Source of the DNA: DATAVK01 sp036267755 | Lineage (GTDB): Bacteria > Actinomycetota > Actinomycetes > JAFAQI01 | Assembly (NCBI GenBank): GCA_036267755.1 | Contig: DATAVK010000062.1 | Coordinates: 1-64,000 of the forward strand | DNA: 64,000 bases | Direction: 5' to 3' | In this document: piece by piece, positions 41,501 to 51,218 of the stretch | Layout of the letters: each line of letters begins with the position of its first letter | How positions within the stretch are numbered: the first letter of the stretch is position 1 | Translations under genes and position numbers: made by a program | The notes under the pieces: model-generated | The model's database searches: none | What the model was told of the DNA's origin: nothing | The model's input: the letters and a program-made list of their open reading frames with translations, nothing else

Positions 41501-42406
41501 TTACTTCGAGAGAAGTTCGAACAGTTGGCCCAGCTCATCGCCGGACTGGGTCGGAACGATGTAGCCCTCTTGGTTCTCGATCTGATCGATGTTGTCGAGG
41601 ACATCCTCGGCGGTCGCGATCGTGTCCTTGCCGCCGTACCAACCGGGAGCGAGCCCGACGAATACGCGCGCGTAACGGCCGCCGGCGGCCGAGAACGTCT
41701 CGTGGGTAAAGGTGCATGCCTCAGACGCGAGGAACGTGACCAGTGGCGTCACGGTCTCCGGCTTGAGCAGTTTGGCGAAGTCACCGAGCAGCTCCTCCGT
41801 CATCCGGGTCCCGGCGACCGGACACACCACGTTCGACAGGATGCCGGCCTTGGCACCTTCGATGGCGAGCACGTTGGACAGACCGACGAGGCCCATCTTC
41901 GCCGCGCCGTAGTTGGCCTGGCCGAAGTTGCCGAAGACACCGGAGTTCGACGAGGTGAAGACGAAGCGGCCGTAGCCGTTCTCCTTCATCACCTTGAACG
42001 CCGGCTGCGACACGTAGAACGCACCCCTGAGGTGTACGTCGATAACCAGGTCGAGGTCTTCCCAGCTCATCTTGGCGAACGACTTGTCACGCAGGATGCC
42101 GGCGTTGTTGATGACGACGTCGACCTTGCCGTAGGTGTCGACCGCCGTCTTGACGATGCTCTCGCCGCCTTCCGGCGAGGAGACCGAGTCGTAGTTGGGC
42201 GTTGCCTCGCCGCCTGCGGCCTTGATCTCGTCCACGACCTTCTGCGCCGCCGCGTCGTCGCCGCCTTCACCGTTCACGGACCCACCGAGGTCGTTCACGA
42301 CGACCTGCGCACCGCGGCGCGCCAGCTCGAGGGCGTAGGTACGACCCAGCCCGCCGCCTGCACCGGTGACGATGGCGACCCGGCCGTCGAAGGTGATCTC
42401 AGACAC
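41501..42406 (-). CDS. SDR oxidoreductase, MFE-2 (HSD17B4)-type 3-hydroxyacyl-CoA dehydrogenase-like
   Basis: Short-chain dehydrogenase of 301 aa. Cofactor motif TGAGGGLGRTYALELA, NDLGG, NNAGILRDKSFAKM, and the catalytic TSSNSGVFGNFGQANYGAAK (Ser and YxxxK). The GGGLGRTYAL/NNAGILRD pair is typical of the hydroxyacyl-CoA dehydrogenase half of peroxisomal-type multifunctional enzyme 2, pointing to beta-oxidation of fatty acids or steroids. GTG start. No hydratase is adjacent. Confidence 0.87.
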   Translation of the reverse strand: MSEITFDGRVAIVTGAGGGLGRTYALELARRGAQVVVNDLGGSVNGEGGDDAAAQKVVDEIKAAGGEATPNYDSVSSPEGGESIVKTAVDTYGKVDVVINNAGILRDKSFAKMSWEDLDLVIDVHLRGAFYVSQPAFKVMKENGYGRFVFTSSNSGVFGNFGQANYGAAKMGLVGLSNVLAIEGAKAGILSNVVCPVAGTRMTEELLGDFAKLLKPETVTPLVTFLASEACTFTHETFSAAGGRYARVFVGLAPGWYGGKDTIATAEDVLDNIDQIENQEGYIVPTQSGDELGQLFELLSK

Positions 42407-42519
42407 GCTGCACTCCAGTGCTCATGGTTGATCGGATGGTTGGCTACTCGTCAGTAGGCGTTACCCACATTGTGCCGAAGCCATGTCCCGCGAGCCGCGC
42501 CGGGTGGCAGACTCGCGGC

Positions 42520-43017
42520 ATGCCATCGAGCACCGCGGTCCGCGCCGGCACCTTCGCGAGCTCACTCGCGACCGTTGGAGCCGTAGCGGCAACCGGCGGC
42601 CTCGTCACCTGGCGCCGGCTCGGGTGGTATCGCTCATTGGCCCGGCCGCGCTGGACCGCTCCGGACCTGGCCTTCGGCCCGATCTGGTCGATCCTGTACG
42701 CGGAGCAGGCCGTCGCCGCCTGGCTGGTGTGGCGCTCGGGCGACGACCACGACGCGGTCGACGTACCGGCGCTCACCTCCTACAGCGTGCAGCTCGGCCT
42801 GAACCTGGCCTGGACGCTGCTGTTCTTCGGCGTACGTCGTCCTGCCCTTGCCTTGCTCGATGTCTGTGCCCTGTGGATCGCGATCGCGGTCACGATCCGG
42901 GAGTTCGGCAAGCGCCACAAGCTGGCGGCCGGGTTGCTGCTGCCGTACTTCGCCTGGACGACCTACGCCGCGTTGCTCAACGCCGACATCTGGTGGCGCA
43001 ACCGCAAGAACGCCTGA
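42520..43017 (+). CDS. TspO/MBR family membrane protein
   Basis: Protein of 165 aa with five hydrophobic spans, the size of TspO. Signatures WTAPDLAFGPIWSILYAEQAVAAWLVW and the C-terminal PYFAWTTYAALLNADIWWRN are conserved family residues that form the porphyrin/cholesterol-binding pocket. Bacterial TspO binds porphyrins and helps manage oxidative or porphyrin stress. The ATG at 42520 is preceded by CAGACT 6 nt upstream, suggesting a leaderless message. Confidence 0.9.
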   Translation: MPSSTAVRAGTFASSLATVGAVAATGGLVTWRRLGWYRSLARPRWTAPDLAFGPIWSILYAEQAVAAWLVWRSGDDHDAVDVPALTSYSVQLGLNLAWTLLFFGVRRPALALLDVCALWIAIAVTIREFGKRHKLAAGLLLPYFAWTTYAALLNADIWWRNRKNA

Positions 43018-43035
43018 TCGCTACCGGACCCAGCG

Positions 43036-43875
43036 CTACAACACCCAGGGTCCGGCATCTTCGGGCGGCCGGTCGTCGACTCGCGGCGTGACCGTCCATC
43101 GGCGGTTGGCCAGCGAGGGCATCCTGGACCGACAGTGCTCGACCCGGGCCGCCGTGACCTCTGCGGCCACGACGCCCTCGATCTCCGCCAGCGACGCGAG
43201 CGGCGCACCCATCGGGTCGACGATCCGCGAGCATCCCGAGTACGTCGGTGGCGGCTGGCCGGCCGCGGCGACATAGCAGACGTTCTCAATCGCCCGAGCG
43301 GTGGCGAGCGCCGTCCACTGGGTCTCCTTGGCAGGCCCGTTGACCCAAGCAGAGGGCACCGCCAGCACCGTCGCGCCGGCGTCGATCAGGGCACGACTCA
43401 GCTCGGGGAAACGCAGGTCGTAACAGGTCATGACGCCGACCTGCAGGTCGCCCAACGGCACCAGCAGCAGCTCGTTGACGTCGCCCGCGACCAGCCGGTC
43501 GGACTCCAGCCAGCCGAGCGCGTCGTAGAGATGCTGTTTGCGATAGCGCCCGACCAGGTCGCCGGCCGGGCCGAGAGCAACGACCGTGTTGTAGGCCCGG
43601 GACCCGTCCCCCTCAACCGGCTCGAACATCCCCGCGACCACGCTCACCTGGTGCTGGCGGGCCAAGCCAGACAGCGCCGTCACGAACGGTCCATCCAGCG
43701 GCTCGGCCACCGGCGCCAGCGGCAGATCGGGCGGTCCAAAGTCGTGCATCGCGGCTTCGGGGCAGATCACCAGCTCGGCGCCCAGCCGAGCCGCATCCGC
43801 TACCGCTTCCCGGATCTTGTCCAGGTTGGCGGCTTTGTCGTCGCCGGACCGGAGTTGAGCCACTGCGATGCGCAT
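43036..43875 (-). CDS. carbon-nitrogen hydrolase (nitrilase superfamily)
   Basis: Amidase-type hydrolase of 279 aa. The catalytic triad is complete: Glu40 (VICPEAAM), Lys113 (YRKQHLYD) and Cys151 (CYDLRFPE). It is close to the Nit1/YafV-like omega-amidase and deaminated-glutathione amidase types; the exact amide is not fixed. ATG at 43875. Divergent from the aminotransferase gene, a pairing compatible with methionine/omega-amidase salvage but not proof. Confidence 0.9.
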   Translation of the reverse strand: MRIAVAQLRSGDDKAANLDKIREAVADAARLGAELVICPEAAMHDFGPPDLPLAPVAEPLDGPFVTALSGLARQHQVSVVAGMFEPVEGDGSRAYNTVVALGPAGDLVGRYRKQHLYDALGWLESDRLVAGDVNELLLVPLGDLQVGVMTCYDLRFPELSRALIDAGATVLAVPSAWVNGPAKETQWTALATARAIENVCYVAAAGQPPPTYSGCSRIVDPMGAPLASLAEIEGVVAAEVTAARVEHCRSRMPSLANRRWTVTPRVDDRPPEDAGPWVL

Positions 43876-43888
43876 GTCCTCATCCAAC

Positions 43889-43894
43889 TACGCT
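43889..43894 (+). promoter_or_regulatory. -10 element TACGCT of a leaderless promoter
   Basis: TACGCT (TANNNT) ends exactly 7 nt before the ATG at 43902. It lies in the 26-bp gap to the divergent nitrilase gene. Confidence 0.6.
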
Positions 43895-43901
43895 GCCGGG
43901 C

Positions 43902-45095
43902 ATGACGTCCCCGCTGGTCGAGCGGATGCGCGGATTCGGTACGACGATTTTCGCCGAGATGACCGCTCTGGCGCTCAGCACCGGCGCCGTCAACCTCGGA
44001 CAGGGATTCCCCGACACCGACGGGCCGCCGGCCATGCTGGCGCGCGCCGCCGCCGCGATGACCGAGGGGCTGAACCAGTACCCGCCCGGGCCCGGCCTCC
44101 CGGCGCTGCGGCAGGCCGTGGCACGGCAACGAGCCCGCGACTACGGGCTGGACTACGACCCGGACAGCGAGGTCCTGGTCACGGTCGGCGCCACCGAGGC
44201 CGTGAGCGCCACCATCCTCGCGTTCTGTGAGCGCGGCGACGAGGTCATCGTCCTGGAGCCCTACTACGACGTGTACGCGGCCGCGATCGCCCTGGCCGGC
44301 GCGGTGCGCGTGGCCGTGCCGCTTCGCGCCGAGCCAGGCGGGGGCCACTTCGCGCTGGACCCGGAAGCGCTCCGCGCCGCCGTGTCGCCGCGCACCCGGC
44401 TGATCCTCATCAACTCCCCACACAATCCGACCGGCACGGTGCTGACGCTCGCCGAGCTCGAGGCGGTGGCCGAGCTCTGCCGCGACCGCGATCTGATCGC
44501 CGTCACGGACGAGGTCTACGAGTACCTCACTTTCGACGGCGCCCGCCACATCCCGCTGGCCACGTTGCCGGGGATGCGGGAACGGACGGTGTCGATCTCC
44601 AGCGCGGGCAAGACGTTCAGCGTCACCGGCTGGAAGATCGGCTGGGTCTGCGCTCCGGCGCCCCTGGTCCGCGCGGTGTCGACGGTGAAGCAGTTCCTCA
44701 CCTTCACCCACAGCGGCCCGCTGCAGGTCGCGGTCGCCGACGCGCTCGACGGCGAGAGCGCCTGGGTAGCGGAGTCGTGCCGCTCGCTGCAATCGCGCCG
44801 CGATCGGTTGACCGCAGGCCTGCAGAGCGCCGGGTTCGAGGTGCATCGCTCGCAGGGCACGTATTTCGTGCTCGCCGACGGTCGCGCGCTCGGCCTCGAC
44901 GACGGCGAGCGGCTGGCCCGCCGGCTGCCGCACGAAGTGGGCGTGGTCGGGATCCCGGTTTCGGTGTTCTGCGACCACGCGGACGTCGGACGGCCGTACG
45001 TCCGGTTCGCCTTCTGCAAGCGGGACGACGTCCTCGACGAGGCCGTCGCCCGGTTCCGCGACTGGTCACATGCGGGAGTCGGTCCCGCCTCTTAG
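43902..45095 (+). CDS. PLP-dependent class I/II aminotransferase
   Basis: Fold-type I aminotransferase of 397 aa. NLGQGFPDTDGP, LINSPHNPTG, VTDEVYEYLTFDG and the PLP lysine in SISSAGKTFSVTGWKIGW are all present. The closest functional groups are methionine/2-oxoglutarate aminotransferases (MtnE-, YbdL-like) and actinobacterial DapC-type N-succinyldiaminopimelate aminotransferase. Leaderless promoter at 43889. Its TAG stop forms the first three bases of the -10 hexamer of the next gene. Confidence 0.9.
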   Translation: MTSPLVERMRGFGTTIFAEMTALALSTGAVNLGQGFPDTDGPPAMLARAAAAMTEGLNQYPPGPGLPALRQAVARQRARDYGLDYDPDSEVLVTVGATEAVSATILAFCERGDEVIVLEPYYDVYAAAIALAGAVRVAVPLRAEPGGGHFALDPEALRAAVSPRTRLILINSPHNPTGTVLTLAELEAVAELCRDRDLIAVTDEVYEYLTFDGARHIPLATLPGMRERTVSISSAGKTFSVTGWKIGWVCAPAPLVRAVSTVKQFLTFTHSGPLQVAVADALDGESAWVAESCRSLQSRRDRLTAGLQSAGFEVHRSQGTYFVLADGRALGLDDGERLARRLPHEVGVVGIPVSVFCDHADVGRPYVRFAFCKRDDVLDEAVARFRDWSHAGVGPAS

Positions 45096-45098
45096 GCT
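45093..45098 (+). promoter_or_regulatory. -10 element TAGGCT of a leaderless promoter
   Basis: TAGGCT ends exactly 7 nt before the ATG at 45106. Its TAG is the stop codon of the upstream aminotransferase. Two earlier in-frame starts (45070, 45100) are less likely for this reason. Confidence 0.6.
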
Positions 45099-45105
45099 CA
45101 TGATC

Positions 45106-46776
45106 ATGCCGCATCTGCCACACCGAGCGCCGCCGCTGCTGCTCGAGCTGGACCTCACCCGCGCCCTCGTCGAGACCGAACCCGAAGACCCGGTGGGCAA
45201 GCTGCGTAGCCGGGGCCGGCCAAGGCTGAAGGCGACGCTGCGGGCGTTGCACGAGGCCGGGGCCGACCCGCGGGTCGTCGGCCTGATCGCCCGGGTCGGC
45301 GACATCGCCATGCCGATCGCGATCGCACAGGAACTGCGGGACGCGGTCACGGTCTTCGCCGCCAGCGGGAAGCCTGCGGTCGCCTACGCCGAGACGTTCG
45401 GCGAGTCCGCCAACGGCGTGGTTCCGTACCTGCTCGCCACCGGGTTCTCGGAGATCTGGCTGCAGCCGTCGGGTGAGCTCGGCCTGATCGGAGTCGCGGC
45501 CGAGGTGACCTTCCTGCGCGGAGCGCTGGACAAGGCCGGCATCGAGCCGCAGCTGGACAAGCGCTACGAGTACAAGAACGCCGCCGACCGGATCATGAAC
45601 GACGGCTTCACCGAGGCCCACCGGGAGTCCATGGACCGGCTCGCCGAGTCCGTCTGGGACACCGTGGTGGCGGCGATCACGAGCTCACGCGGCATCACCG
45701 CTGAGGCGCTCTCGGAACGCGTCGACAACGCCCCGATCTCCCCTGACGAGGCACTCGAGGCTGGCCTGATCGACCGGATCGGCTACCGCGACGAGGCGTA
45801 CGCCGATCTGCGGCGCCGAGTCGGAGCCGAGGCCACGCTGCGTTTTGCCGACCGCTGGACGCCACGGCGCCCCGTCCCCAAGCGAGTCGTCACCGCCGTC
45901 ACGAAGCGCCGGGCAGGTGCCGTCGCTCTCATCGAGGGTCACGGCGCCATCGTCACCGGCCGGAGCCGGCGGATGCCGTTCCAGGGCCCGGTGATGGGAA
46001 GCGACACCGTCGCCGCCGCCTTCCGCGCCGCGCGCGAGGACGACCGGGTCCGGGCCGTGGTCTTCCGGGTCGACTCCCCCGGCGGCTCGGCCGTCGCGTC
46101 CGACACGATCTGGCGCGAAGTGGTGGTCACCCGCGAGGCCGGCAAGCCCGTCGTCGTGTCGATGGGGACGATGGCCGGGTCAGGTGGCTACTTCGTCGCC
46201 TGTCCCGCCGACGTCATCGTGGCGCAGCCGTCGACGCTGACCGGTTCGATCGGCGTCTTCGGCGGCAAGGCCGTCGTGTCGCAGCTCACCGAACGCCTCG
46301 GGTTCGCTACGGACGCGGTTGCCCGCGGCCGTCACGCCCGGATGTTCTCGGCCCGGATCGGGTTCAGCGACGACGAGCGGGAGCGGCTGTCGGTCTGGCT
46401 CGACGCGGTGTACGACGATTTCGTTCGCAAGGTCGCATCGGGCCGGAGCATGGAGCGCGACGCCGTGCATCAGATCGCCAAGGGGCGGGTGTGGACCGGT
46501 GCCGACGCCGCGGGCAACGGGCTGGTCGACTCCCTCGGTGGGCTGCGCGACGCGCTGCGCATCGCCCGGGAGCGAGCCGGGCTCGCCGCCGATGCACCGA
46601 TGCGACCCGCCGTACGGGTGCCGTTGCTGGCCCGGCTCACGCCACCGTCGTCCAGCGAGGACCCTCGCGCGGCGTCGATGCACCTCGGCGGCTGGGGCGA
46701 CCTGGCGGGGATCGCGTCAACGCTGGGACTGCCCGCCGGTGGGCCGTTGAGCATGCCGACCGTGTCGCTGCGCTGA
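45106..46776 (+). CDS. sppA: signal peptide peptidase SppA, 67K-type (S49)
   Basis: Serine protease of 556 aa with duplicated S49 halves, as in E. coli SppA, that degrades cleaved signal peptides. The N-terminal half carries the general-base lysine in LDKRYEYKNAADRI; the C-terminal half carries VDSPGGSAVASD and the nucleophile Ser in MGTMAGSGGYFVA, then GSIGVFGGK. No N-terminal membrane span is seen, unlike the E. coli enzyme. Leaderless promoter at 45093. Confidence 0.92.
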   Translation: MPHLPHRAPPLLLELDLTRALVETEPEDPVGKLRSRGRPRLKATLRALHEAGADPRVVGLIARVGDIAMPIAIAQELRDAVTVFAASGKPAVAYAETFGESANGVVPYLLATGFSEIWLQPSGELGLIGVAAEVTFLRGALDKAGIEPQLDKRYEYKNAADRIMNDGFTEAHRESMDRLAESVWDTVVAAITSSRGITAEALSERVDNAPISPDEALEAGLIDRIGYRDEAYADLRRRVGAEATLRFADRWTPRRPVPKRVVTAVTKRRAGAVALIEGHGAIVTGRSRRMPFQGPVMGSDTVAAAFRAAREDDRVRAVVFRVDSPGGSAVASDTIWREVVVTREAGKPVVVSMGTMAGSGGYFVACPADVIVAQPSTLTGSIGVFGGKAVVSQLTERLGFATDAVARGRHARMFSARIGFSDDERERLSVWLDAVYDDFVRKVASGRSMERDAVHQIAKGRVWTGADAAGNGLVDSLGGLRDALRIARERAGLAADAPMRPAVRVPLLARLTPPSSSEDPRAASMHLGGWGDLAGIASTLGLPAGGPLSMPTVSLR

Positions 46777-46792
46777 GCGCAGTGATACCCAG

Positions 46793-48262
46793 ATGACCAT
46801 GACGGATCTGCCGGCGGCCTCTGACACCTTCGACGTCGTCGTGATCGGCGGCGGCCCGCCCGGCGAGAACGCGGCGGACTACGTGGTCAAGGGCGGCCTC
46901 AGCGCCGCGCTCGTCGAGGTGGATCTGGTCGGCGGCGAGTGCTCGTACTGGGCGTGCATGCCCAGCAAGGCGCTGCTGCGGTCGGTGGAGACACTTGACC
47001 TCGCCCATCACGTTCCCGGCGTACCGGTCGGCGATCGGCTCGACATCGGCTCGGTGCTCGATAACCGGGACAAGTTCACCCATCACCACGACGACTCGTC
47101 GCAGGTCGAGTGGGCCGAGGGCGCGCACATCACCGTGATCCGTGGCCGCGGCCGGCTCGCCGGCGAGAAGCGGGTCGACGTCACCGCGCCCGACGGCACC
47201 ACCCGGACGCTCACCGCTCGTCACGCGGTCGTCGTGGCGACCGGCACCAGCGCCGCGATCCCGCCGATCGACGGCCTGCGCGAGGCGCAGCCGTGGACGT
47301 CACGCGACGTCACCAACCTGCACACCGTCCCGGCACGGATCGTCGTCATCGGCGGTGGTGTCGTGGCCTGCGAGGCCGCGACCTGGCTGATCGGGCTGGG
47401 TGCCCAGGTGACGGTGCTGTGCCGCGAGGAACGGCTGCTGGAGCACAACGAGCCGTTCGCGGGTGAGCTGCTGGCGGACCGGCTCCGCCAGGACGGCGCC
47501 GACGTCCGCCTTAATGTCACGACGGAGCAGGTCCGCCGCGGTCCGATCAGCACGACGGACGAAGGCGAGCCGCGGGGCAGCGAGGTGACGGTGACCGCCG
47601 ATGGGGAGGCGATCGTCGCCGACGAGGTGCTGATCGCCGCCGGACGCACCCCCAACAGCGGCGACCTCGGCCTCGACTCGATCGGCCTCGCGCGGGATGG
47701 CTACCTGTCGACCGACGACACGATGCTCGTCGACGACGTGCCCGGCGGCTGGCTCTACGCGGTTGGCGACATCACCGGGCGCGCCCTGCTCACCCACATG
47801 GGCAAGTACCAGGCGCGGGTCTGCGGTGACGTGATCGCCGCCCGCGCGAAGGGCGAGCCCACCGACGCCCGGCGGTTCCGGGCGAGCAGCGACCACGGAG
47901 CGGTCCCGCAGGTCACGTTCTCCACACCACAGGTTGCCTCGGTCGGTCTGACCGAAGCCCACGCAAGAGCGGCCGGTACGCCAGTCCGGACCGTGAGCTA
48001 CGACATCGGCAGCGTCGCCGGCGCTGCCTTGCTGCGCAACGACTTCGTTGGTCGGGCCCAGCTCGTCGTCGACACCTCCGACGAGACGCTCGTCGGCGCG
48101 ACGTTCGTCGGTCCCGACGTCGCTGAGCTGGTGCACGCGGCCACAATCGCGGTCGTCGGCAAGGTGCCGCTCGACGTGCTGTGGCACGCGGTTCCGTCGT
48201 ACCCGACGGTCAGTGAGATTTGGCTCCGGTTGCTCGAGACCTGGCGCGCCGAGGCGGCCTGA
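46793..48262 (+). CDS. FAD-dependent pyridine nucleotide-disulfide reductase
   Basis: Class I disulfide reductase of 489 aa. FAD motif VVVIGGGPPGENAA, redox-active disulfide GGECSYWACMPSK (C-x4-C), NAD(P) motif VVIGGGVVACEAA, second FAD contact LYAVGDITGRALLTHMGKYQA, and the C-terminal HAVPSYPTVSE with the catalytic His/Glu pair. It belongs with lipoamide dehydrogenase/mercuric reductase relatives; mycothione or lipoamide specificity is not decided. Starts 16 bp after sppA. Confidence 0.9.
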   Translation: MTMTDLPAASDTFDVVVIGGGPPGENAADYVVKGGLSAALVEVDLVGGECSYWACMPSKALLRSVETLDLAHHVPGVPVGDRLDIGSVLDNRDKFTHHHDDSSQVEWAEGAHITVIRGRGRLAGEKRVDVTAPDGTTRTLTARHAVVVATGTSAAIPPIDGLREAQPWTSRDVTNLHTVPARIVVIGGGVVACEAATWLIGLGAQVTVLCREERLLEHNEPFAGELLADRLRQDGADVRLNVTTEQVRRGPISTTDEGEPRGSEVTVTADGEAIVADEVLIAAGRTPNSGDLGLDSIGLARDGYLSTDDTMLVDDVPGGWLYAVGDITGRALLTHMGKYQARVCGDVIAARAKGEPTDARRFRASSDHGAVPQVTFSTPQVASVGLTEAHARAAGTPVRTVSYDIGSVAGAALLRNDFVGRAQLVVDTSDETLVGATFVGPDVAELVHAATIAVVGKVPLDVLWHAVPSYPTVSEIWLRLLETWRAEAA

Positions 48263-48268
48263 CCTGCC

Positions 48269-48901
48269 ATGAATCTTGCGACCGGAGCCGAGCTGGCCAC
48301 AGCTGGGGGCACGCTGGTGCTCGCCATCGCGACGTTCGCCTCGATCCGCAGCGGTCAGCGGGCCGCCAGAATCGCGGAACGCTCGCTGCTCGCCGGGCTG
48401 CGCCCCATGCTGTTCCCGACGCGGCTCGGCGACCCGTCGGAAAAGGTGGGGTTCTCCGACACCCACCACGTCGTCGTGGAGGGAGGTCGGGCCGTCATCG
48501 AGGTGACCGACACCGCGATCTACCTCGCGATGACGCTGCGCAACGTCGGCTCCGGGCTGGGGGTGCTCGATCGGTGGGCGATCCGCGATGAGATCGACAC
48601 GCACAACGTCGAGCCGTCACCGCAGAGCGCGTTCCGCCGGCTCACCCGCGACATCTACGTCCCGCCGAACGACTTCAGCTTCTGGCAGGGCGCGTTGCGC
48701 GACCCATCGGAGCCACTGTTCGCCACTGTCCGGAACGCGGCCGAGCAGCGGCAACGGCTGTACCTCGAGCTGCTCTATGGCGACATGGAGGGTGGACAGC
48801 GCACCATCTCGCTGTTCATGTTCACACCGGTGCAGCGCGACGGCGGCTGGATCACGTCCCTGGCCCGGCACTACTACCTCGACCGGGCCAACCCCCGCTA
48901 A
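48269..48901 (+). CDS. hypothetical membrane-anchored protein
   Basis: Protein of 210 aa with one N-terminal hydrophobic span (LATAGGTLVLAIATFASI) and a short cytoplasmic helix GQRAARIAERSLLAGLRP, then a beta-rich domain (HVVVEGGRAVIEVTDTAIYLAMTLRNVGSGLGVLDRW). This architecture is common to small actinobacterial membrane proteins without known function. 6 bp after the reductase gene, probably co-transcribed. Confidence 0.8.
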   Translation: MNLATGAELATAGGTLVLAIATFASIRSGQRAARIAERSLLAGLRPMLFPTRLGDPSEKVGFSDTHHVVVEGGRAVIEVTDTAIYLAMTLRNVGSGLGVLDRWAIRDEIDTHNVEPSPQSAFRRLTRDIYVPPNDFSFWQGALRDPSEPLFATVRNAAEQRQRLYLELLYGDMEGGQRTISLFMFTPVQRDGGWITSLARHYYLDRANPR

Positions 48902-48934
48902 CCCTGCAGCACCATGGCGTGTGGGTGTGGGCGG

Positions 48935-51079
48935 CTAGGGGGCGTCGACGGAGTCCAGGCGCGCGGGGAGCGGCTCGTGGACCCCGAGGTCGCCCACCTG
49001 GAGCAACCGTGAGATCGCCGCCGCTGGCTGCGGCCGGGCGAAGTAGAAGCCCTGCGCGACATGGCAGCCGAGCGTGCTCAGTGCGCTTGCCTGCTCGGGC
49101 CGCTCCACGCCCTCGGCCACGGTGTCGACGTCCAGCGCGGTGGCGAGATCGATGATCGAGCGGACCAGCGCCGCCTGCCTCGGGCCATCCGTGAGCGGGT
49201 CCACGAAGGTGCGGTCGATCTTCAGCACGTCGACGGGGTAGCGCCGCAGGTAGGCCAATGACGAGTAGCCGGTGCCGAAGTCGTCGACGGCGAGCTGGAT
49301 GCCGAGTGCGCGAAGTTGCGCCAGCCTGGTGCCGGCAAGCACCGCGTCGCCGAGCAGCAGGTTCTCGGTGATCTCGATGGTGAGCACGCCGGCCGGCAGC
49401 CCGGAGCTGGCGAGCGCCCGGGCAGCGACGTCGACGAAGTCGGGGTCGTAGAGCTGCCGTGGCGAGAGGTTGACCGAGATGGTGAGCGGCCGGTCGGGGT
49501 CGGCGGCTCGCCACAGGCCGGCCTGCCGACACGCCTCGGTGACGATCCACTGACCCAGCGGCACGATCAGGCCGGTGTCCTCGGCGACCTCGACGAACTC
49601 CGCCGGCAGCAGCAGACCACGGATCGGGTGATGCCAGCGAATCAGCGCCTCGAGCCCCACGATCATCCGGCTCTCGAGGTCGACGTACGGCTGGTAGTAC
49701 AGCTCGAACTCGCCGCGCTCGACGGCGGTGCGCAGCTCGCTCTCCAGCCGAAGTCGGGTGACGACCCGCTCGTGCATCGACGGCTCGAAGACGACGAGCC
49801 GGTTCTTGCCGTCCGCCTTCGCCTTGTACATCGCGACGTCGGCGTCGCGGAGCAGGTCGTGGCCCGAGAGCTGCTCGGCCGCATGGACCACGCCGACACT
49901 GGCGGTCACGACGACCTGGCCACGGCGCAGCGAGAACGGAGCCGAGAGCGCGTCGAGGACCCGCCGCCCGACGGCCACCGTTTCGGCACCGTCGATCCGT
50001 TCCAGCAACAGCGCGAACTCGTCGCCGCCGAGCCGCGCAGCGATGTCACCGTCGCGCAGGCACGAGCGGAGCCGGCGGGCCACTGCGAGCAGCAGCTCGT
50101 CGCCGACGGAGTGACCGAAGCTGTCATTGACGGACTTGAACCCGTCGAGGTCGAGCAGCAGCACCGCGACGCCCGGCGAGCCGGAGTCGAGGGCGGTGAC
50201 CGCAGCGTCGATCCGCTGGTTGACGAGGTTGCGGTTGGCCAGCCCGGTCAACGGGTCGCTCAGTGCGAGCTGGCGGAGCCGACGCTCGGACTCCTTGCGT
50301 GCGGAGATGTCGGTGATCAGGCCCATCAGGCCGGTGACCTCGCCGTTTTCGTCGAACATCACCGACGACGCGACGGACACCTCCTGCATCTGGCCGTCTC
50401 GGCCGACCCGGGTCTCCTCGTGCTCGACGAGCGTCTCGCCGCCGAGGATCATCCGGTCGACGAGCTCGGCGAACGCCTCGCGCCGTTCGGCGGGAATGTG
50501 CGGGGCGACGGTCCCGCGGACCTCCGACTCGCGCAGCCCGAACATCCGCTCGGCGGCCGGATTCCACAGCTGGACCCGCCACTCCCGGTCCATCACGACG
50601 ATCGCGGCCGGCGACATGCTGACGGAGGCGTCCAACCAGGCTCGGGCCTCGTCGACCTGCTGCCGCCTGCGGTGCAGCTCGCTGACGTCGGTGACGACAC
50701 CGTCCACCAGCCGTCGACCGTCCGACGTCACCTCGCGCAGCCACATCTGGTCCAGCACCCAGCGCACCACGCCGTCCTTGCCGCGCATCCGGTACTCCAT
50801 GGCGACCGAGCTGCGCTGACCGAGGTTGCCCTCCGCGCGGTATCGCTCCAGGTCGTCGGGGTGGACGTAGGCGTTCCACAGCGTGGACAGGTTCTCGTCG
50901 GGATCCGGGTGGCCGCCGATCAACAGCTCGAGACCCGGACCGGTGAAGATCTCCTCGTAGCTACCGTCCGGATGCAGCTCGCCGGTGTAGACGTGGCACC
51001 CGATCCGGGTCAGCAGGGCAAGCACGTCCAGACCCGGGGCAGCCACCATCGACTGTGGCCGCGAAGTGGGCACACTCAT
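48935..51079 (-). CDS. PAS-PAS-GGDEF-EAL c-di-GMP enzyme
   Basis: Cytoplasmic signalling protein of 714 aa that both makes and breaks c-di-GMP. Two PAS-type domains (about residues 15-150 and 150-285) sense input; DPLTGLANR opens the GGDEF domain with LGGDEFALL; the EAL domain has GLEALIRWHHP, NLSPRQL, EITEN, DDFGTGYSSL, KIDRTFV and EGVE, all catalytic positions intact. ATG 51079 (MSVPTSRPQS) is preferred over 51121. The intact EAL contrasts with the degenerate EAL protein at 23100. Confidence 0.93.
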   Translation of the reverse strand: MSVPTSRPQSMVAAPGLDVLALLTRIGCHVYTGELHPDGSYEEIFTGPGLELLIGGHPDPDENLSTLWNAYVHPDDLERYRAEGNLGQRSSVAMEYRMRGKDGVVRWVLDQMWLREVTSDGRRLVDGVVTDVSELHRRRQQVDEARAWLDASVSMSPAAIVVMDREWRVQLWNPAAERMFGLRESEVRGTVAPHIPAERREAFAELVDRMILGGETLVEHEETRVGRDGQMQEVSVASSVMFDENGEVTGLMGLITDISARKESERRLRQLALSDPLTGLANRNLVNQRIDAAVTALDSGSPGVAVLLLDLDGFKSVNDSFGHSVGDELLLAVARRLRSCLRDGDIAARLGGDEFALLLERIDGAETVAVGRRVLDALSAPFSLRRGQVVVTASVGVVHAAEQLSGHDLLRDADVAMYKAKADGKNRLVVFEPSMHERVVTRLRLESELRTAVERGEFELYYQPYVDLESRMIVGLEALIRWHHPIRGLLLPAEFVEVAEDTGLIVPLGQWIVTEACRQAGLWRAADPDRPLTISVNLSPRQLYDPDFVDVAARALASSGLPAGVLTIEITENLLLGDAVLAGTRLAQLRALGIQLAVDDFGTGYSSLAYLRRYPVDVLKIDRTFVDPLTDGPRQAALVRSIIDLATALDVDTVAEGVERPEQASALSTLGCHVAQGFYFARPQPAAAISRLLQVGDLGVHEPLPARLDSVDAP

Positions 51080-51218
51080 AGAAGGTCTATCGGCAGAGAA
51101 GGTGCTCGGCATGACCACCACGACGCGGTTTGTAAAGGAATCGGACGGCGTCAGCTGGTTTGTCCGCCAGCCGAACTGGACGCTCGATCACTAGGCCGCA
51201 TCCGTACGATCGGCCACC

